Shown piece by piece: positions 1-12,800 of a DNA stretch of 64,000 bases. Positions within the stretch are counted from its first letter, which is position 1; every line of letters begins with the position of its first letter. The stretch comes from Terebella lapidaria (Eukaryota; Annelida; Polychaeta; Terebellida; Terebellidae), in NCBI GenBank assembly GCA_949152475.1, contig OX424564.1, positions 28,890,165 to 28,954,164 of the forward strand, read 5' to 3'. A model generated the notes under the pieces. That model did not search any database, was not told the DNA's origin, and was given only the letters and a program-made list of their open reading frames with translations. Position numbers and translations under genes: made by a program.

Positions 1-1
1 C

Positions 2-496
2 TGGACGGGGCTCCTCATCGAGGCTAACCCCAAGTTCTTCAATCTTTTGCTAGGCACCAACCGGCATGCGTACATGGTCAACGCGTGCTTGAGCCCGAAG
101 CGGCAACCATCCGTTCTCGACTTCCGCGTTGCTGAGCAAATTGGCGGCTTGGTGAACTTCATGAGTGAGGCTCATAGGAATCGTGTCGAGAGGGAGAAGG
201 GAAGGAAACCTTCTATAAAAATACAATGTTTTCCATTGATTTCTATCCTCAAAGCCCTCGGAGTAACTCACGTGGATTATTTCTCTCTGGATATAGAAGG
301 AGCGGAGTTGGACATCTTGGAGACTATACCGTTTGATGAGATCCAGATAGATGTGTTCAGTATTGAGTACGTCATAAGTCGTGACAAGGCAGGATCGAAA
401 GCGAAACTGGAGAAAATCAAGGATCTGTTGGTGAATCGGAATGGATACACTGTCTTGCCACAACGAGGACTAGATGTTTTCCTCACCAAATTGTGA
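2..496 (+). CDS. FkbM-family methyltransferase, C-terminal part (gene truncated by window start)
   Basis: One open frame runs from the first bases to TGA at 494-496, giving 165 residues with no start, so upstream exons lie outside the window. The peptide opens with WTGLLIEANPKFF and continues with VNACLS and then YFSLDIEGAELDIL about two thirds along. This order (an acidic cofactor-loop strand ending IEANP, then the SLDIEGAE strand) is typical of FkbM/Methyltransf_21 proteins, which transfer methyl groups from S-adenosylmethionine. In many marine invertebrates this family is expanded as secreted or membrane-anchored proteins of unknown substrate. The Met at position 47 is internal, since the conserved LLIEANP stretch precedes it. 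The last residues, DVFLTKL, look like a natural end. The substrate cannot be told from the sequence. Confidence 0.8.
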   Translation, partial: WTGLLIEANPKFFNLLLGTNRHAYMVNACLSPKRQPSVLDFRVAEQIGGLVNFMSEAHRNRVEREKGRKPSIKIQCFPLISILKALGVTHVDYFSLDIEGAELDILETIPFDEIQIDVFSIEYVISRDKAGSKAKLEKIKDLLVNRNGYTVLPQRGLDVFLTKL

Positions 497-548
497 TGTT
501 CGTTATAGACAAACTTGTTTCATATGAATGACAATGGAAGTAAATTAA

Positions 549-554
549 AATAAA
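549..554 (+). promoter_or_regulatory. Candidate polyadenylation signal of the methyltransferase gene
   Basis: AATAAA lies about 50 bases after the methyltransferase stop codon in an A-rich stretch. The distance and strand fit a short 3' UTR, but the hexamer is common in AT-rich DNA. Confidence 0.45.
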
Positions 555-1570
555 ATTTCATGCACCAAAAAATTAAAACTTGTGTCCAGTGGCCGATTAA
601 TACATTTTGAAGTGGACGTAAGCTTAGTTGAAACTCTTGAAATTGTGTGAGGTCAAATTCGGGAAAACATAGCCTTGATCATGGACAGATATAGTATTAT
701 TATGGCGCATCTTCTGATGACGCCGAACGTGATCTTGATGAACTTGAGTGTTGGAACATAAGATATTAGGCCCAAGTATCGAATTCTTCGCTTTCCTCTA
801 TATTCAATAAGGATTAATAATGTGACACACAGATGAAATGACATTCATTTTGTAGTTATTTTTTAAATTAACGTCCATTGGATTTTATCAGGCAGCGCGG
901 TAAATGTCATTGTTGATTTTCTTCATAACTGAAGTTCTCTCACGTGTTGATGAGCTACAGGTATCTTGGTTTTACAAGTTTGTTGATTGACTTTGATGGG
1001 AGACAAATGGAAAAATACGTGAATAGGTAAATATGTGAAAATATGTCATGTTTGTGCTACAGATATATGGGATTTCGTGTCTAGCACTCGACCCAAGACG
1101 ACACAAGTGCTCAAACCAAGGCATATGAACATACAGTATTATGGTGAAAATTGAGATCGAATGCAGGGTCATATAACGAAAATGCGAGATATGAAATTGA
1201 ACGTGACTTGATTTGTTAATCTTGATTGGTCAACCTCATGATAATTTCAGTCACAAAATGAGCAAATGAGTTCAGAGTTGTGTTATGAGCGTACAGGACT
1301 GTTTGCGTGTGTGTAGAGTAGATCTGTCGGTGACCATATTGACTTAAAATTGTGCATATTCAACGTTCAGTTTCCTCTTACAATTTTCTCTTACCTTGAA
1401 CTTGAACTAAGATCGCATCAAACGCTCAATAAATGTCGTTCTTGATTCTCATCCGAACTATAATTCAGGAAAGTATCAAATCTATAATTGGTGACATGTA
1501 AAATAACTTTGACATGTATATGTAGGTTTGTTGTTGGTTAAATTTAACGTTGACGGAAGGCGAATAAATA
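555..1570. other. Intergenic, nothing recognised
   Basis: Both strands carry only short broken frames. No domain, RNA gene or clear repeat unit was seen before the minisatellite begins. Confidence 0.5.
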
Positions 1571-4500
1571 ATTAGCCTGAAGGCCAAGGAAGATTACCGG
1601 GCAATATATATGTTTTATAATTTAGATATTAGCCCTTTTGTCCCATGACCTTGAAAATAGGGTCACTGGTCAGACTGAAGGTCACAATCATAATCAGCAT
1701 ATATCATTCCCTGTATGTTCATAATTGATTCTCCAGTTCTAAAGTCGATAATATAAGCGAGAGATCAGCAATTTTGTGCTCTGACCTTGAGAATAAGGTC
1801 AAACGTCAAGTTCAAAGTTATGAGAGTATTCGGGATATATCATTTCCTATATGTACACAATGGGAGGGGGGGGGGGGCTGTTCAACCGATCATTCAACAG
1901 GGGGCAGCATTGCAATATGGGTAAGTTTTGGCGCCAAATCACTAACGGATATCGTCTGTGACAATCTTTATCGTAAATAATGTTTATATTGACAACACAA
2001 GAAAAGCCCAATGAAACAGTGCTGGCAGCTGGCGATTGCAGATAATCTGCACCAGTCCCCATTGATCCCTAAGCTGTAGAGTCGATAAAAAGCGATATAT
2101 TAGCCATTTTGTGCTACGACCTTGAAAATGAGGTCAGAGATCGAATTCATTGTCATCAAAATATTTGGAATAAATCATTCCCTATATGTCCATAATTAAT
2201 TCCCAAGCTGTAAAGTCGATAATAAGCTAGATATTATCAATTTTGTGCTCCGGTCTTGAAAATGCGATCAAATGTCAAGTTCAAAGAATATTCAGCAAAT
2301 ATTATTTCCTATATGTGCACAATTGATCCTACACCATAAAGTCGAGAATAAGCAAGATATTATCCATTTTGTGCTCTCACTTCGAAAACGAGGTCCAAGG
2401 TCATCAAAATATTCGGCATACAAGCATCATTCCCTACATGTCCGCAATTTATTCCCAAGCTATAAAATCGATAAAAAGTGAGATATTAGCCATTTTGTGC
2501 TCTGAACTTGGAAATAAGGTCAAAGGTCTAGTTCAAGATCATGATAATATTCAGCGTACATCATTTCCTGTGTGTGCACAATTGATTCCCAAGTTGTGAA
2601 GTCGATATACACGTGATATACAGCGTGATATACACAATTTTGTGCTCAGACCTTCAAAGGTGAATTCGAGGTCATTCGAATATTCGGCATATATAATTTC
2701 TATATGTCCACAATTGATTCCCAAAAAATTCGAAAGAAACTCGATTTTGACCATTGTTCGATTTTGAAAAAAAAGCGAAATTAAAGAAAAAAGAAAACTA
2801 AAGAATACCTAACGGTTGAAATATTGTTAGGCATTTTTGTGCAAAATTTCACAAAGATTCGACTGTAAACTGTAACGAAACGAATATATGCAGACGGACG
2901 ACACCGACGACGCTTACGGACGCAACCCCATGGCAATAAGTTATCGCAGATAGGTCAGGTATTCTAAAATTAGCTCAAGGGCTAAGAAAGGTTACCGGAC
3001 AATATATATGTTAGATATTAGTCTTTTGTCCAATGACCTTGAAAATAAGGTCATTGGTCAATTCAATGTCTCGAGAATATTCAGCATATATCATTTCTAG
3101 TACATCCACAATTGATTCCTAAGCTGTGAAGTCGATAATAAGTGAGATATTAGCCATTTATGATCTGGCCTTGGAAGTGAGATCAAAGGTGAAGTTCAAG
3201 GTCATGCAAATTTTCAGCATCTCCATTTCCATTGTGTTCGCGATTGATTCCTAAGCTGTAAAGTCGATGATAAGCAAGACATTAGCCATTTTGTGTTCTG
3301 ACCTTGAAAATAAGGTCAAGGTCAAATTCAAGGTCATCAGAATATTCGGTGTATATCATTTTCTATATGTCCACAATTGGTTACCAAGCTATTAAGTCAA
3401 TAAAGAAGCAAGATATTAGCCATTTTGCCTGTTGACCTTGAAAATGAGGTCGAAGGTCGAATTCAACGTCATGGCAATATTCAGCATATATCATTTTCTA
3501 TATGTTCACAATTGATTCCTAATCTGTAAAGTCGATAATAAGTGAGATATTAGTCATTTTGTCCCGTGGCCTTTAAATTTAGGTCAAATTCAGTCACAAT
3601 AAGTCGCAATAATATTCAGCAAATATCATTTCATGTCCACAATTGATTCCTAAGCTGCAAAGTCGATCGACAATGAGCAAGATATTAACCATTTTGTGCT
3701 GACCTTCAAAATGAGATCAAAGATCAAATTCAAGGTCATGAGAATATTCAGCATTATTCACTTCCTATATGTCAACAATTGATTCCTAAGCTTTAAAGTT
3801 GATAATAAGCAAGATATTATCAATTTTGTGCTGACCTTGAAAGTGACGTCAAAGGTCAAATTCAAGGTCATGACGACATTCAGCAGAGGTCATTTCCCAT
3901 ATGTTCACTATTGATTCCCAAGCTGTAAAGTCGATAATAAGCAACATTTCAGCCATTTTGTGCTCTGGCCTTGAAAATGAGGTCAAAGGTCAAATTCAAG
4001 GTCAAGACAATATTAAGCATATATCATTTCCTATATGTGCTCAATTGATTGCGAAGCTGTAAGGTCGATAATAAGCGAGATATTAGTCATTTTGTGCTTT
4101 GACATTGAAAATGAGGTCAAAGGTCAAATTCAAGGTCATGACACTATTAGGCATATATCGTTTACTATATGTTCACAATTGATTATTAAGCTGTAAAGTT
4201 GATAATAAGAGATATATTAGCCATTTTATGTTGTGACCTAGAAAATGAGTTCAAAGGTCGTGTCCCAGTTCATGACAATATTTACGATATATATCATTTC
4301 CTATATGTGCACAATTGATTCCTAAGCTGTAAAGTCGATTATAAATGAGAAATTAACCATTTTGTGATTTGACCTTGAAATTGATGTCAAAGGTCAAATT
4401 CAAGGTCATGATATTATTCAGCATATATCGTTCACTATTTGTTCACAACTGATTCTTACGCTGTAAAGTTGATAATCAGCGAGATATTAGCCATTTTATG

Positions 4501-5105
4501 CTTTGTCCTTGAAAATGAAGTCAAAGGTCAAATTCAAGGTCATGACAATATTCAACACATTTCGTTTACTATATGTGCACAATTGATTCCTAAACGGTAA
4601 AGTCGATAATAAGAGAGATATTAGCCATTTTATGCTGTGACCCAGAAAATAAGGTCAAAGGTCATGTTCCAATTCATGACAAGATCATTTCCTATATGTG
4701 CACAAATGATTCCTAAGCTGTAAAGTCGATAATAAGTGAGATATTAACCATTTTGTGATTTGACCTTGAAATTGAGGTCAAAGGTCAAATTCAAGGTCAT
4801 GACAATATTCAGCATATATCGTTTACTATATGTGCACAATTGATTCCTAAGCGGTAAAGTCGAAAATAAGTGAGATATTAGCCATTCTGTGCTTTGACGT
4901 TGAAAATGAGGTCAAAGGTCAAATTCAAGGTCATGACAAAATTCAGCATATATGATTTACTATATGTGCACAATTGATTCCTAAGCTATAAAGTTGATAA
5001 TAAGCGAGATATTAGCCATTTTATGCTCTGACCTTGAAAATGAGGTCAGAGGTCAAATTCAAGGTCACGAGAATATTCAGCATATATCATTTCATATATG
5101 TCCAC
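1571..5105 (+). repeat. Degenerate tandem minisatellite, about 134-bp unit, with AGGTCA-type half-sites
   Basis: The block GACCTTGAAAATGAGGTCA recurs at about 4101, 4235, 4371, 4505, 4639, 4762, 4896 and 5030, spacing 134 bp with one shortened unit of 123 bp. More diverged units extend back to about 1640, for roughly two dozen in all. Each unit holds an AGGTCA-rich box, then ATTCAGCATATATCATTTCC, an AATTGATTCCTAAGCTGT stretch, and GATATTAGCCATTTTGTGCT. Two insertions break the array: a poly-G-containing piece at about 1861-2060 and an unrelated module at about 2720-2969 that includes a GACGGACGAC-like stretch. A module with TTACCGG then CAATATATATGTT opens both parts (about 1595 and 2990), so the block appears to be two arrays with a common head. 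ORFs inside are repeat artefacts. Confidence 0.9.
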
Positions 5106-5106
5106 A

Positions 5107-5725
5107 ATTGAGTCCTAGTCTCTAATCTCAATATTAGGCTTATTGTTTCCCATTATAAAGCATAGGAGAATTTAACACGAGAAAGTCCCAATTGGGCTGA
5201 GTTTGGGCCCAAAATGGCCCACTTCAAGTGATTCAAGGGCAACGAAATTTATACAGGTCCCAGGGGGTACATATGAGGAGTGTTGTGCATCAATAAGAAA
5301 AAAAGTTTTCGAACAGATTTTGAGAAAACGACCGTCAAAGTCCAAAATTGGCCACGTTTCGACGAAAACGCCCGCTCTGACCTTGAAACCGAGGTCAGAG
5401 GTCAAATCCAAGGTCACGAGAATATTCATCATATATCAATTCCTATATGTCCACAATTGATTCCTAGTCTCTAATCTCAATATTAAGTGAGACATTAGAC
5501 TTAATGTGTCCCATTATAAAGCATAGGAGAATTTAACATGGGAAAGTCCCATCTGGGCCGAGTTTGGGCCCAAAATGGCCCACTTCGAGCGATTCAAGGG
5601 CAACGAAATTTATACATGTCACAGGGGTACATATGAGGAGTGTTATGCATCAATAGGAAAAAAAGTTACTGAACAGATTTTGAGAAAACAACTGTCAAAG
5701 TCCAAAATTGGCCATTTTTCGACGA
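5107..5725 (+). repeat. Two-copy direct repeat (about 349 bp) at the end of the minisatellite
   Basis: The segment starting CCTAGTCTCTAATCTCAAT at about 5113 returns at about 5462 and runs on through CCCATTATAAAGCATAGGAG and TTTGGGCCCAAAATGGCCCA in both copies. The second copy stops near 5725. Between the two lies one more AGGTCAGAGGTCA-type unit at about 5375-5455, so the larger unit embeds the minisatellite motif. The end lies only about 90 bp from the stop codon of the trefoil gene. Confidence 0.85.
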
Positions 5726-5817
5726 ACCATAAAAATCGGTAACCTAAAAATCCCAAATTCCTCTCGCCCTTTCTGTGAAAGAACGTTAACACAAATCCAA
5801 ACAGATACGATGCTCTT

Positions 5818-8034
5818 TTATGTGTTTATTGGTTCCGGCAATTTCAGTTCGTTCCATTTCCGCATCTTAACTACAGGGGCGTAGTTACTGCTCGAACGAT
5901 GTACAATGTCGATTTTAGCAATTTGGGAAGACGTCCTCACACGACCTGTTGGAAAGTTGTAGAAAATAGATAAGTATAATTGCCGTTGCATATGGGAAGA
6001 ATGAAACAAACAACTAAAGCTCACTCCAGGATAACGCGTGTACTTACACAATTGGTGTAACTGTGAGGAGAACAAAGTACCTTATAAACAAGTCGTAAAT
6101 ATTTCTTTTCGTATTCATGATTCAGGGATACACTGGTATTCGGTGTACATTGAAGCGAGCAATAATGTAAAATGAAAAACTCATACCTGTAGAAAACTGA
6201 ACTGATATAACTTTTGATATGAGTAAAAAGCTACCAGTTTACATATGCACTCTAGGCTCAAATTCACCAGGTCAGACAGTGTGTAAAATGTGAATATTCC
6301 CACTCTGCACCTGAAGAGGTAAAGGTGAAACATTGACATATTTAATACAGGTGGGGGAAACTCACATTTTGAGTGACACGGGATGCGGAAGGGGTTGAGA
6401 TCGTCCCAGCAGCAGCCGACCCTCCAGCACGTGTCTCGGTCATTGATCGGCCCAGCCGGGCATTCCCGGGACTTTACATCGGGACTGTGGCATCCGTCTC
6501 CTAGACAATGGAAACCGATGCAAACACGATGAAAAGTATATAGTTATTGAACGGGAAAGGAGTATGGCTTAGGGCACATGCAAAACTCACACTTTAGAAT
6601 GAATACTACGGGTTAATAAGTCGTATATACGAGTTAATAAATCAAACAAACGAGTGAATAAGTCGTACGTACGAGATACAAATTTTTACACACTTGATAG
6701 CAATACGCTTCCGTAGAATGCCAGTAGATGACTAATAAATGCATATGAATTGTTTTCATGCTACCTAGACAGTTATCTACGCAGCACATTCGCTTCACTT
6801 TGTACTGGGTCCTTAAAGCAGGATCGCGCGGATCCGGACAGTCAAAGACGTGGTAGAAGTATCCGATTCCACAGGTGTGGTCAGGGGCCAGCTGACATCG
6901 AGTGTGGTCTTCATTACAACCTCGAGGTACAGAGCTTCGATCGATCTCGTCACAAGGTGGACCTGGAAATGTATGCAGTTTTATGTTGATCTGAAGGAAA
7001 AACTCAAGCGTAAGGTTCATGACTAGTATACTTTTATGGCCATGCACTGAACATTTGTACATGCGTGTATGGTAACGTGCATGGGAATATTCGTTAGTTT
7101 TATTTCATATAATTTTACGCGTTAGTTTCATGCGTGTTTACAATCGTATTCGTATTTTTTTATATCAATTTTCCTCAGTTTGAACGGAATGTGGGTGAAC
7201 ATGAGAGGATAGGAATTTATTCATATCCAGCTGGCCGATTAGCTGGTTAACGTAGTCCGCTACAAACATGGAGGTAACGGAGAGTCAAAATTTAAAGGTC
7301 ATTTCTTGAATATTATCTCTTCAAAATGAGATTATTTTATAGAGTAAATGATCAGCATCCTAATACTGAAAAGAAAATAGGGGGTCAAGGCTGCTTTTCT
7401 CCTACATATTCGATCAAAATCACACATATTTACCTAAAATGACATAAATTCTGGCATTTTTGCACATTATTTTGTCCATATTCACATCTTGAATCGTGTT
7501 TTCCATGCGAACGGATACGGTGACCCCCTATTATCTTTTCAGTTTTAGGATGCTGAACAGTCACTCTATAAAATATATCATTTTGAAGCTCTAGATTATG
7601 TTGATACAGGTATTTATTTAAAAAACCCTTTGACCCCCCTTATCTCACTGTTTGGAGCGGACTACCTTAATGCAGCCTAGGTGACTAGGCAATAATGCCA
7701 GCGAGGCGAATTTCGTGCCTTTTCTACTGAATATCCTAACTTCGCCATCGACTTAGAAGGACTTGATGTCATAATTTATACGTAGGTATGTTAGAATTTT
7801 GAAATATTTTGTAACTGTTTTCGCAGCTGAATCTAATAGTGACGTACATCAAAGCAGAATTACAGAATCTTATGAATTGCATTCAAAATGACAAAACAAA
7901 ACTACAAAATGTGATTTTCTGTGTTTTGTTCGTTATTCAGAACCGTTCTATATAAACGATGTATACATACCTGTGGTGGTTATCATTGCAGTAGCCATTG
8001 TGATCAATACAGCGAAAACGATTGCAAAAAACAT
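5818..8034 (-). CDS. Secreted Cys-rich protein with one trefoil (P-type) domain
   Basis: Four exons join on the minus strand: 8034-7971, 6962-6765, 6500-6366 and 5945-5818 (525 nt, 174 residues). Every junction is GT/AG and every intron is phase 1, which supports the model. Residues 1-17 or so (MFFAIVFAVLITMATA) are a signal peptide. Exon 2 (about 22-87) has eight cysteines in a pattern I do not recognise. Exon 3 (about 88-132) is a trefoil domain: the spacing C-x9-C-x10-C-x4-CC-x10-C, with the core WRVGCCWDD, matches the family apart from one extra residue in the second gap. Exon 4 codes a Cys-poor tail of about 42 residues ending LPEPINT. Trefoil proteins are secreted, protease-resistant, and often linked to mucus. 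The N-terminal Cys module joined to a trefoil is unusual. An AATAAA overlaps the last codons. I chose the Met at 8034 because it starts the signal peptide directly. Confidence 0.8.
7251..7666. mobile_element. MITE-like foldback element with TTAA flanks
   Basis: The ends form an imperfect inverted repeat of about 140-150 bp: the left arm starts CGTAGTCCGCTACAAACA, and the right arm read in reverse starts GGTAGTCCGCTCCAAACA. Both arms later share CAGCATCCTAA, ACTGAAAAGA and ATAGGGGGTCA. TTAA stands directly outside each end (7247-7250 and 7667-7670), as expected of a TTAA target-site duplication such as that made by piggyBac-type transposases. No coding capacity. It lies in intron 1 of the trefoil gene. 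Confidence 0.8.
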
Positions 8035-9896
8035 CCTGTCTATCTTCAACGTCGCAAGTTTCGATGACTGTTATTCAGCTATGTTCAAGCCGAGAGGATG
8101 CGCTACTATCTTTTGAGCTCCGAACAATGTGAAATTCCAGCGACGGTTTGACATTTCAATTGTGACCACGTTGCGACGCAATTCATTGGTATAATACTTA
8201 TTTATTAAAATCGTTAGTTTTAGGAGGCAGCTTCGCATTTACTTCCGATTTATGTGTGGAACTGACAATAATAATAATGTTTTATTTACTCGTCCCCATC
8301 AGGCTCTGCGGGATAACAAAGCACTTGTGGATCTTTACGATGGGTATCAGGGAGATATAAATCGCATTTGATTACAGTTTGATTTCAATAGATGTACAGA
8401 ATCCATGTGCAGGTGTCTTTACTGCCACTGAATGGGTATGATTGGGTATTGGTTTTGCGTATCCGTGTGCGCTCATTGTTCTCAAATTGATAAAAAAAAT
8501 TATTGTACGAAGCATAGGCAATCAATTTATACATACGTCGAAATTCCTATGGAAATTGTTTCACTTTTAATTTGATTGGTATTGTATACCAGTTATACGC
8601 TCAAATGCCAGAATATATAGTGACAAACTTGTTCCCTAAAGGTTAAAGATTGCGCTGAATTGTGTTTAGATATGGACACACCCTACACTAACATCATATT
8701 AATTTGTAAACACGATTTTACTATTGGGCAAACTGTTGCATTTATTGACCTATTGCCACTCTGGTCACAACTCGATTTCAAACGAGTGAGTTTAAATAAC
8801 TTATTGCCCACGCTCCAGGAAAATGGCAGGTGTTTTTTGGGAGTACCATCGTTAACGGTATTCAGTTCTAATTAATGGAAAGTACATTTGGTGGTTGTTC
8901 AAATTATATTCAGTTATTCATCATATTCCTGGAAAATGCTGCGAGTATGAAAATGCACAGGAAATCAATTAAGGATACCACTTGTAATGTGTTCATGGTA
9001 CTAATGTTTATTGGTTTAATGATATTTATTTGCTAGACCTACATGCATACGCATGTGTCTTGTTTGTCTGTGAATCGGTCTACATTAGTTGATATACTTA
9101 GTGTCGCCGAATTATTGAGAAAAAAATACTTATCGATTTACAGAACAGTCGTCCACTTGCGTAAATAATGTTATTTTATACCATGAAAAAATCTCACAAC
9201 TATAATATACACGCACTGGCAAAAGAACATGTACATATTGGCGGTAAATTGAACTCGAAATTGACGTTAGATTGCTTCTAGTTTTGATTTAGACGCCTAT
9301 TCTGAAGAAACATCGCATCATGCAAATACACAAATCTCGGTATTTTCCGAGTCACAATGAGATCTAAATAATCTCAGCAAATTGAAGAATTTGGTCAGAA
9401 ATTCGATGAGAGGACTTAAGATAATCATCGAGTGAGACGGGCATATTTCCAAATTTTCGACACAAAGATTTGAAACTTGGTAGCGAATTGTCAGTTGACT
9501 CCCAGATGGAGAGTGAAGATACATCTGGATACCACTTAGCGTCGCTGAAATATGAACGTTGGTGAACATGTTAAAATAATCATCATATTTCACTGGGGCA
9601 AAACATGAATACAATCAATAACTACGAGGGAAAATATATTCATTTAATCAAATTACAATAATTGTGGTTGCATGCACGTAAAACACTTGATGCAAAAAAA
9701 AACCGCTCGCATATGATATACATACAATACTGATAGGCATGTAATTGCATACTGAATATTCATCTACGACAATTGATTCACTATGCTTTCAGAATAGTTA
9801 GTTATTTTCTTGTCTCCAGTTCGCTTTCACCACTTTCAGCAGTACATATACCGACAGGTAGAATGTTAGTTAAATCAAATAAATTCCTTGTCGCAA
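8035..9896. other. Intergenic between two minus-strand genes; possible retroelement tail at about 8262-8360
   Basis: This holds the upstream region of the trefoil gene and the 3' flank of the carboxypeptidase gene. No TATA box was convincing. At about 8262-8320 an (AAT)n stretch followed by GTTTTATTTACTCGTCCCC looks like the 3' tail of a minus-strand retroelement, but no coding part is visible. A frame at 9318-9614 has no recognisable domain. Confidence 0.4.
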
Positions 9897-12800
9897 TCAC
9901 TTTTTCCTGAGGCTGAAGAGCTTCCCGTCCAGATATCGCTTGAGAACTTCCAAAGACTGGTACGGTTTATCCGTGGGCACCATATGTCCGGATCCCTTTC
10001 ATGAAAAGAGAATATATTTATGGTCAAAGACTATATTCATAGGTGACTATATACTATGTACGTGTTCCAGTAGTTAATATAATTATGTACTGTAGTAATG
10101 CATGTACAGCGCCGCTGAACATTTTGCTAAGTGGAACTGGCACTATATATGTGTACTATCATGTATGAGTGTACAATAAACAACAAAAAATGTATACAAT
10201 AATCCGTGCTGTGTAAGCCATTATATATACCCGTGAAATTTTATCCATCAACAAACAAAGAAGTTTTTGGCTGAATTCGTTTCAGTGGAAACTGCCACAT
10301 TGTATTGTCACAATACAAAATTAATTGGAAAATTAGAATAAACATGTGAAGCGTCACATGTTTGTAGACAAAACATAGATCTTATCGAACGACTGACGAT
10401 GACCTGGAGTGTAATTTGGTTTGCAATATTTTGCGAACAATAGTCTGCACTCCATATAGTAGATAGTTCGAGAAATAAATGCATATTTTTCGATGAAGTT
10501 CCAACAAGGTGTATATCAGAGTTACAGAGCGTATTGATTGACAAGAGCAGATTGACAACTTTTTCAATTTTCGCGATAGGAGTCTGAAATTCTGCTGATC
10601 GAAGAATAAATTTCAACTCAGTAATGGTACCAATAGTATGCCTACCTTGAAGAGAAGATACATAAATCGATCATAACTCTCTGTCACACCACCCAGCTGC
10701 TGGGAGCCGTTGCTAAGCGACGTATAAAACCACGGCTCTTGACCATGAATACGCTGATGATATAAAATAGAAATAAAAACAATATGGAGTAGTCAAAATT
10801 ATCACGGGAATTTATAAAAAAATTGATCGTCACAATATTTTGCGTCATTGAAAAAAATAGACTTCATCACCTTACTTGAGTTATCTTCTTAAAATTATAT
10901 ATCAATTTTAAATAGTTAGTGGATAATATTGTCTTGAGGCAATCTTTTAGTGTTTAAGAATTTATCATCCAATGAAATTTGTTAAAAAGTGGAACTATAT
11001 ATACCTCTAGTTTCGCCCGTTCAGCAACTTGTTGAAGTGCATATCTACCAGTCAGAAAACTACATACGAAATCCTGATCCCCATAGTACAACAAGATATC
11101 ATATCTCTGCAAAGAGGAAAATTATTGCCATGATAATCAATATGACAATGCTGCAAAGGTTTCATATCGATCGTCAAACAAATAATCAATCATTTTATTC
11201 ACTGAGTAGATAGTCGCCTCTTGCAATGTTATTATATAAAGGTACATGTTTACGGTGGCTGATTGTTGCCATATTTAGGTTGTCCAAATTAGCAATTTAA
11301 TTATGTGATTTATCTATTACATTTTCGAATCATCTATTTTAGTTTTAGAATTATCAATTTAGTTGCTGGAATTAACAATTTATGTTTTAGAATAACTAAT
11401 AATTTTTGTGTTTATCCATTTAATATCAGGAAAAAATATCAATTTCCTCGTTCGAATTAACCATTTATTTTTTAGGAATAACTAGTTACTCTCCTGAATT
11501 ATCCATTTACTTTTGGAAATAATCAATATAGTTGGGGGAATTAACCATTTATATTTTGAAATTACCTAATTTATTTTCTGAATTATCCATTTAGTTTCAG
11601 GAATTATTAATTTATTCGTTTGAATCAACAATGTTTTTTATGTACCTGTTTACCTTTCTGAATTATCTATTTAATTTCAGAAATTATCAAGTTAGTTTGT
11701 TCGAATTAAGCATTTATACTTTGGTATTACTTAATTTATTTTTATGAATTATCCTTTTCATTTCAGGAACTATCAATTTAGTTTTTCGGAATTTACAATT
11801 TATTTGTGGCTATACGTAATTAATTTTCTGAAATATCCATTTCATTTCAGGAATTATAAATTAAGCTTTTTGAATTAACAACTTATGTTTGGATATACCC
11901 CATTTAATTTCAGGAATTATCAATTTAGTTTTTCAAATTAACAACTATGTTTTTTTTATTTACCTAATTTATTTTCTGGATTGTCCATTTACTTTCACAA
12001 AGTATCGATTTAATTTTGGGAATTAACGATTCATTTCTTTGAAATTATCCATTTAAGTATTAGAATTATCCATTTAAGTTTTGGTATTATCAATTAAGTT
12101 CTTTGGAATTAACAATTTGTGCGCAAGATGTCACGTGACGCTAGACAATGAATATTCAGGACCATCGTGAAAACAAAACTGTATATTCCCAGTTTGGTCA
12201 TACACTATTTTCTAAACATTCGGTGTATATTTCATTGTCATTTCGGACACAGGAATATACTCACCCTGCTGGCGGTCAGCCTGGTCAAAACGTCCAGTTG
12301 TGACAAGTATTCAGGGCGATATGTGCCTATCGCGTCATCAACCAAGGAACTATATCGCGAAGGGAAGAATGGTAACATATACATAGCAAATTGGTTTATC
12401 AGTAATATAAATATATTTACAAATCAACGAAAGTCCTACAGGGAATTATATGAAGTTGTATGATGTTTGTGATAGTGATGGGAATCCGAGCGAAATTTAT
12501 CCAACAATATCGTTCTGAATGGTGCATCCTTATTGGTTTGAAAACCCTAATTTGGCAAATAATTCTAATCAAAGAATTTTGGTTGAGAGCTATGTATGGT
12601 CAAGCAACCAATGAAAGTAAAGATACAATTCACACTGATATATTGTATCAATCAATATTATACTTTATATTGTATCGACGAAATTATCGGGTATAATACA
12701 TGTATGATGTAGTTCTTTTCATTATCAAGCATATACAATATCAAATTGAACATTGAAATCATGTGATAAATCTGAAACTTCAAATATCAAATTGAACATA

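Noticed and set aside
1774..5474. ORFs of 60-86 codons within the 134-bp minisatellite and the 349-bp repeat
   Set aside because: They follow the repeat period, shift frame between units and encode no known domain.
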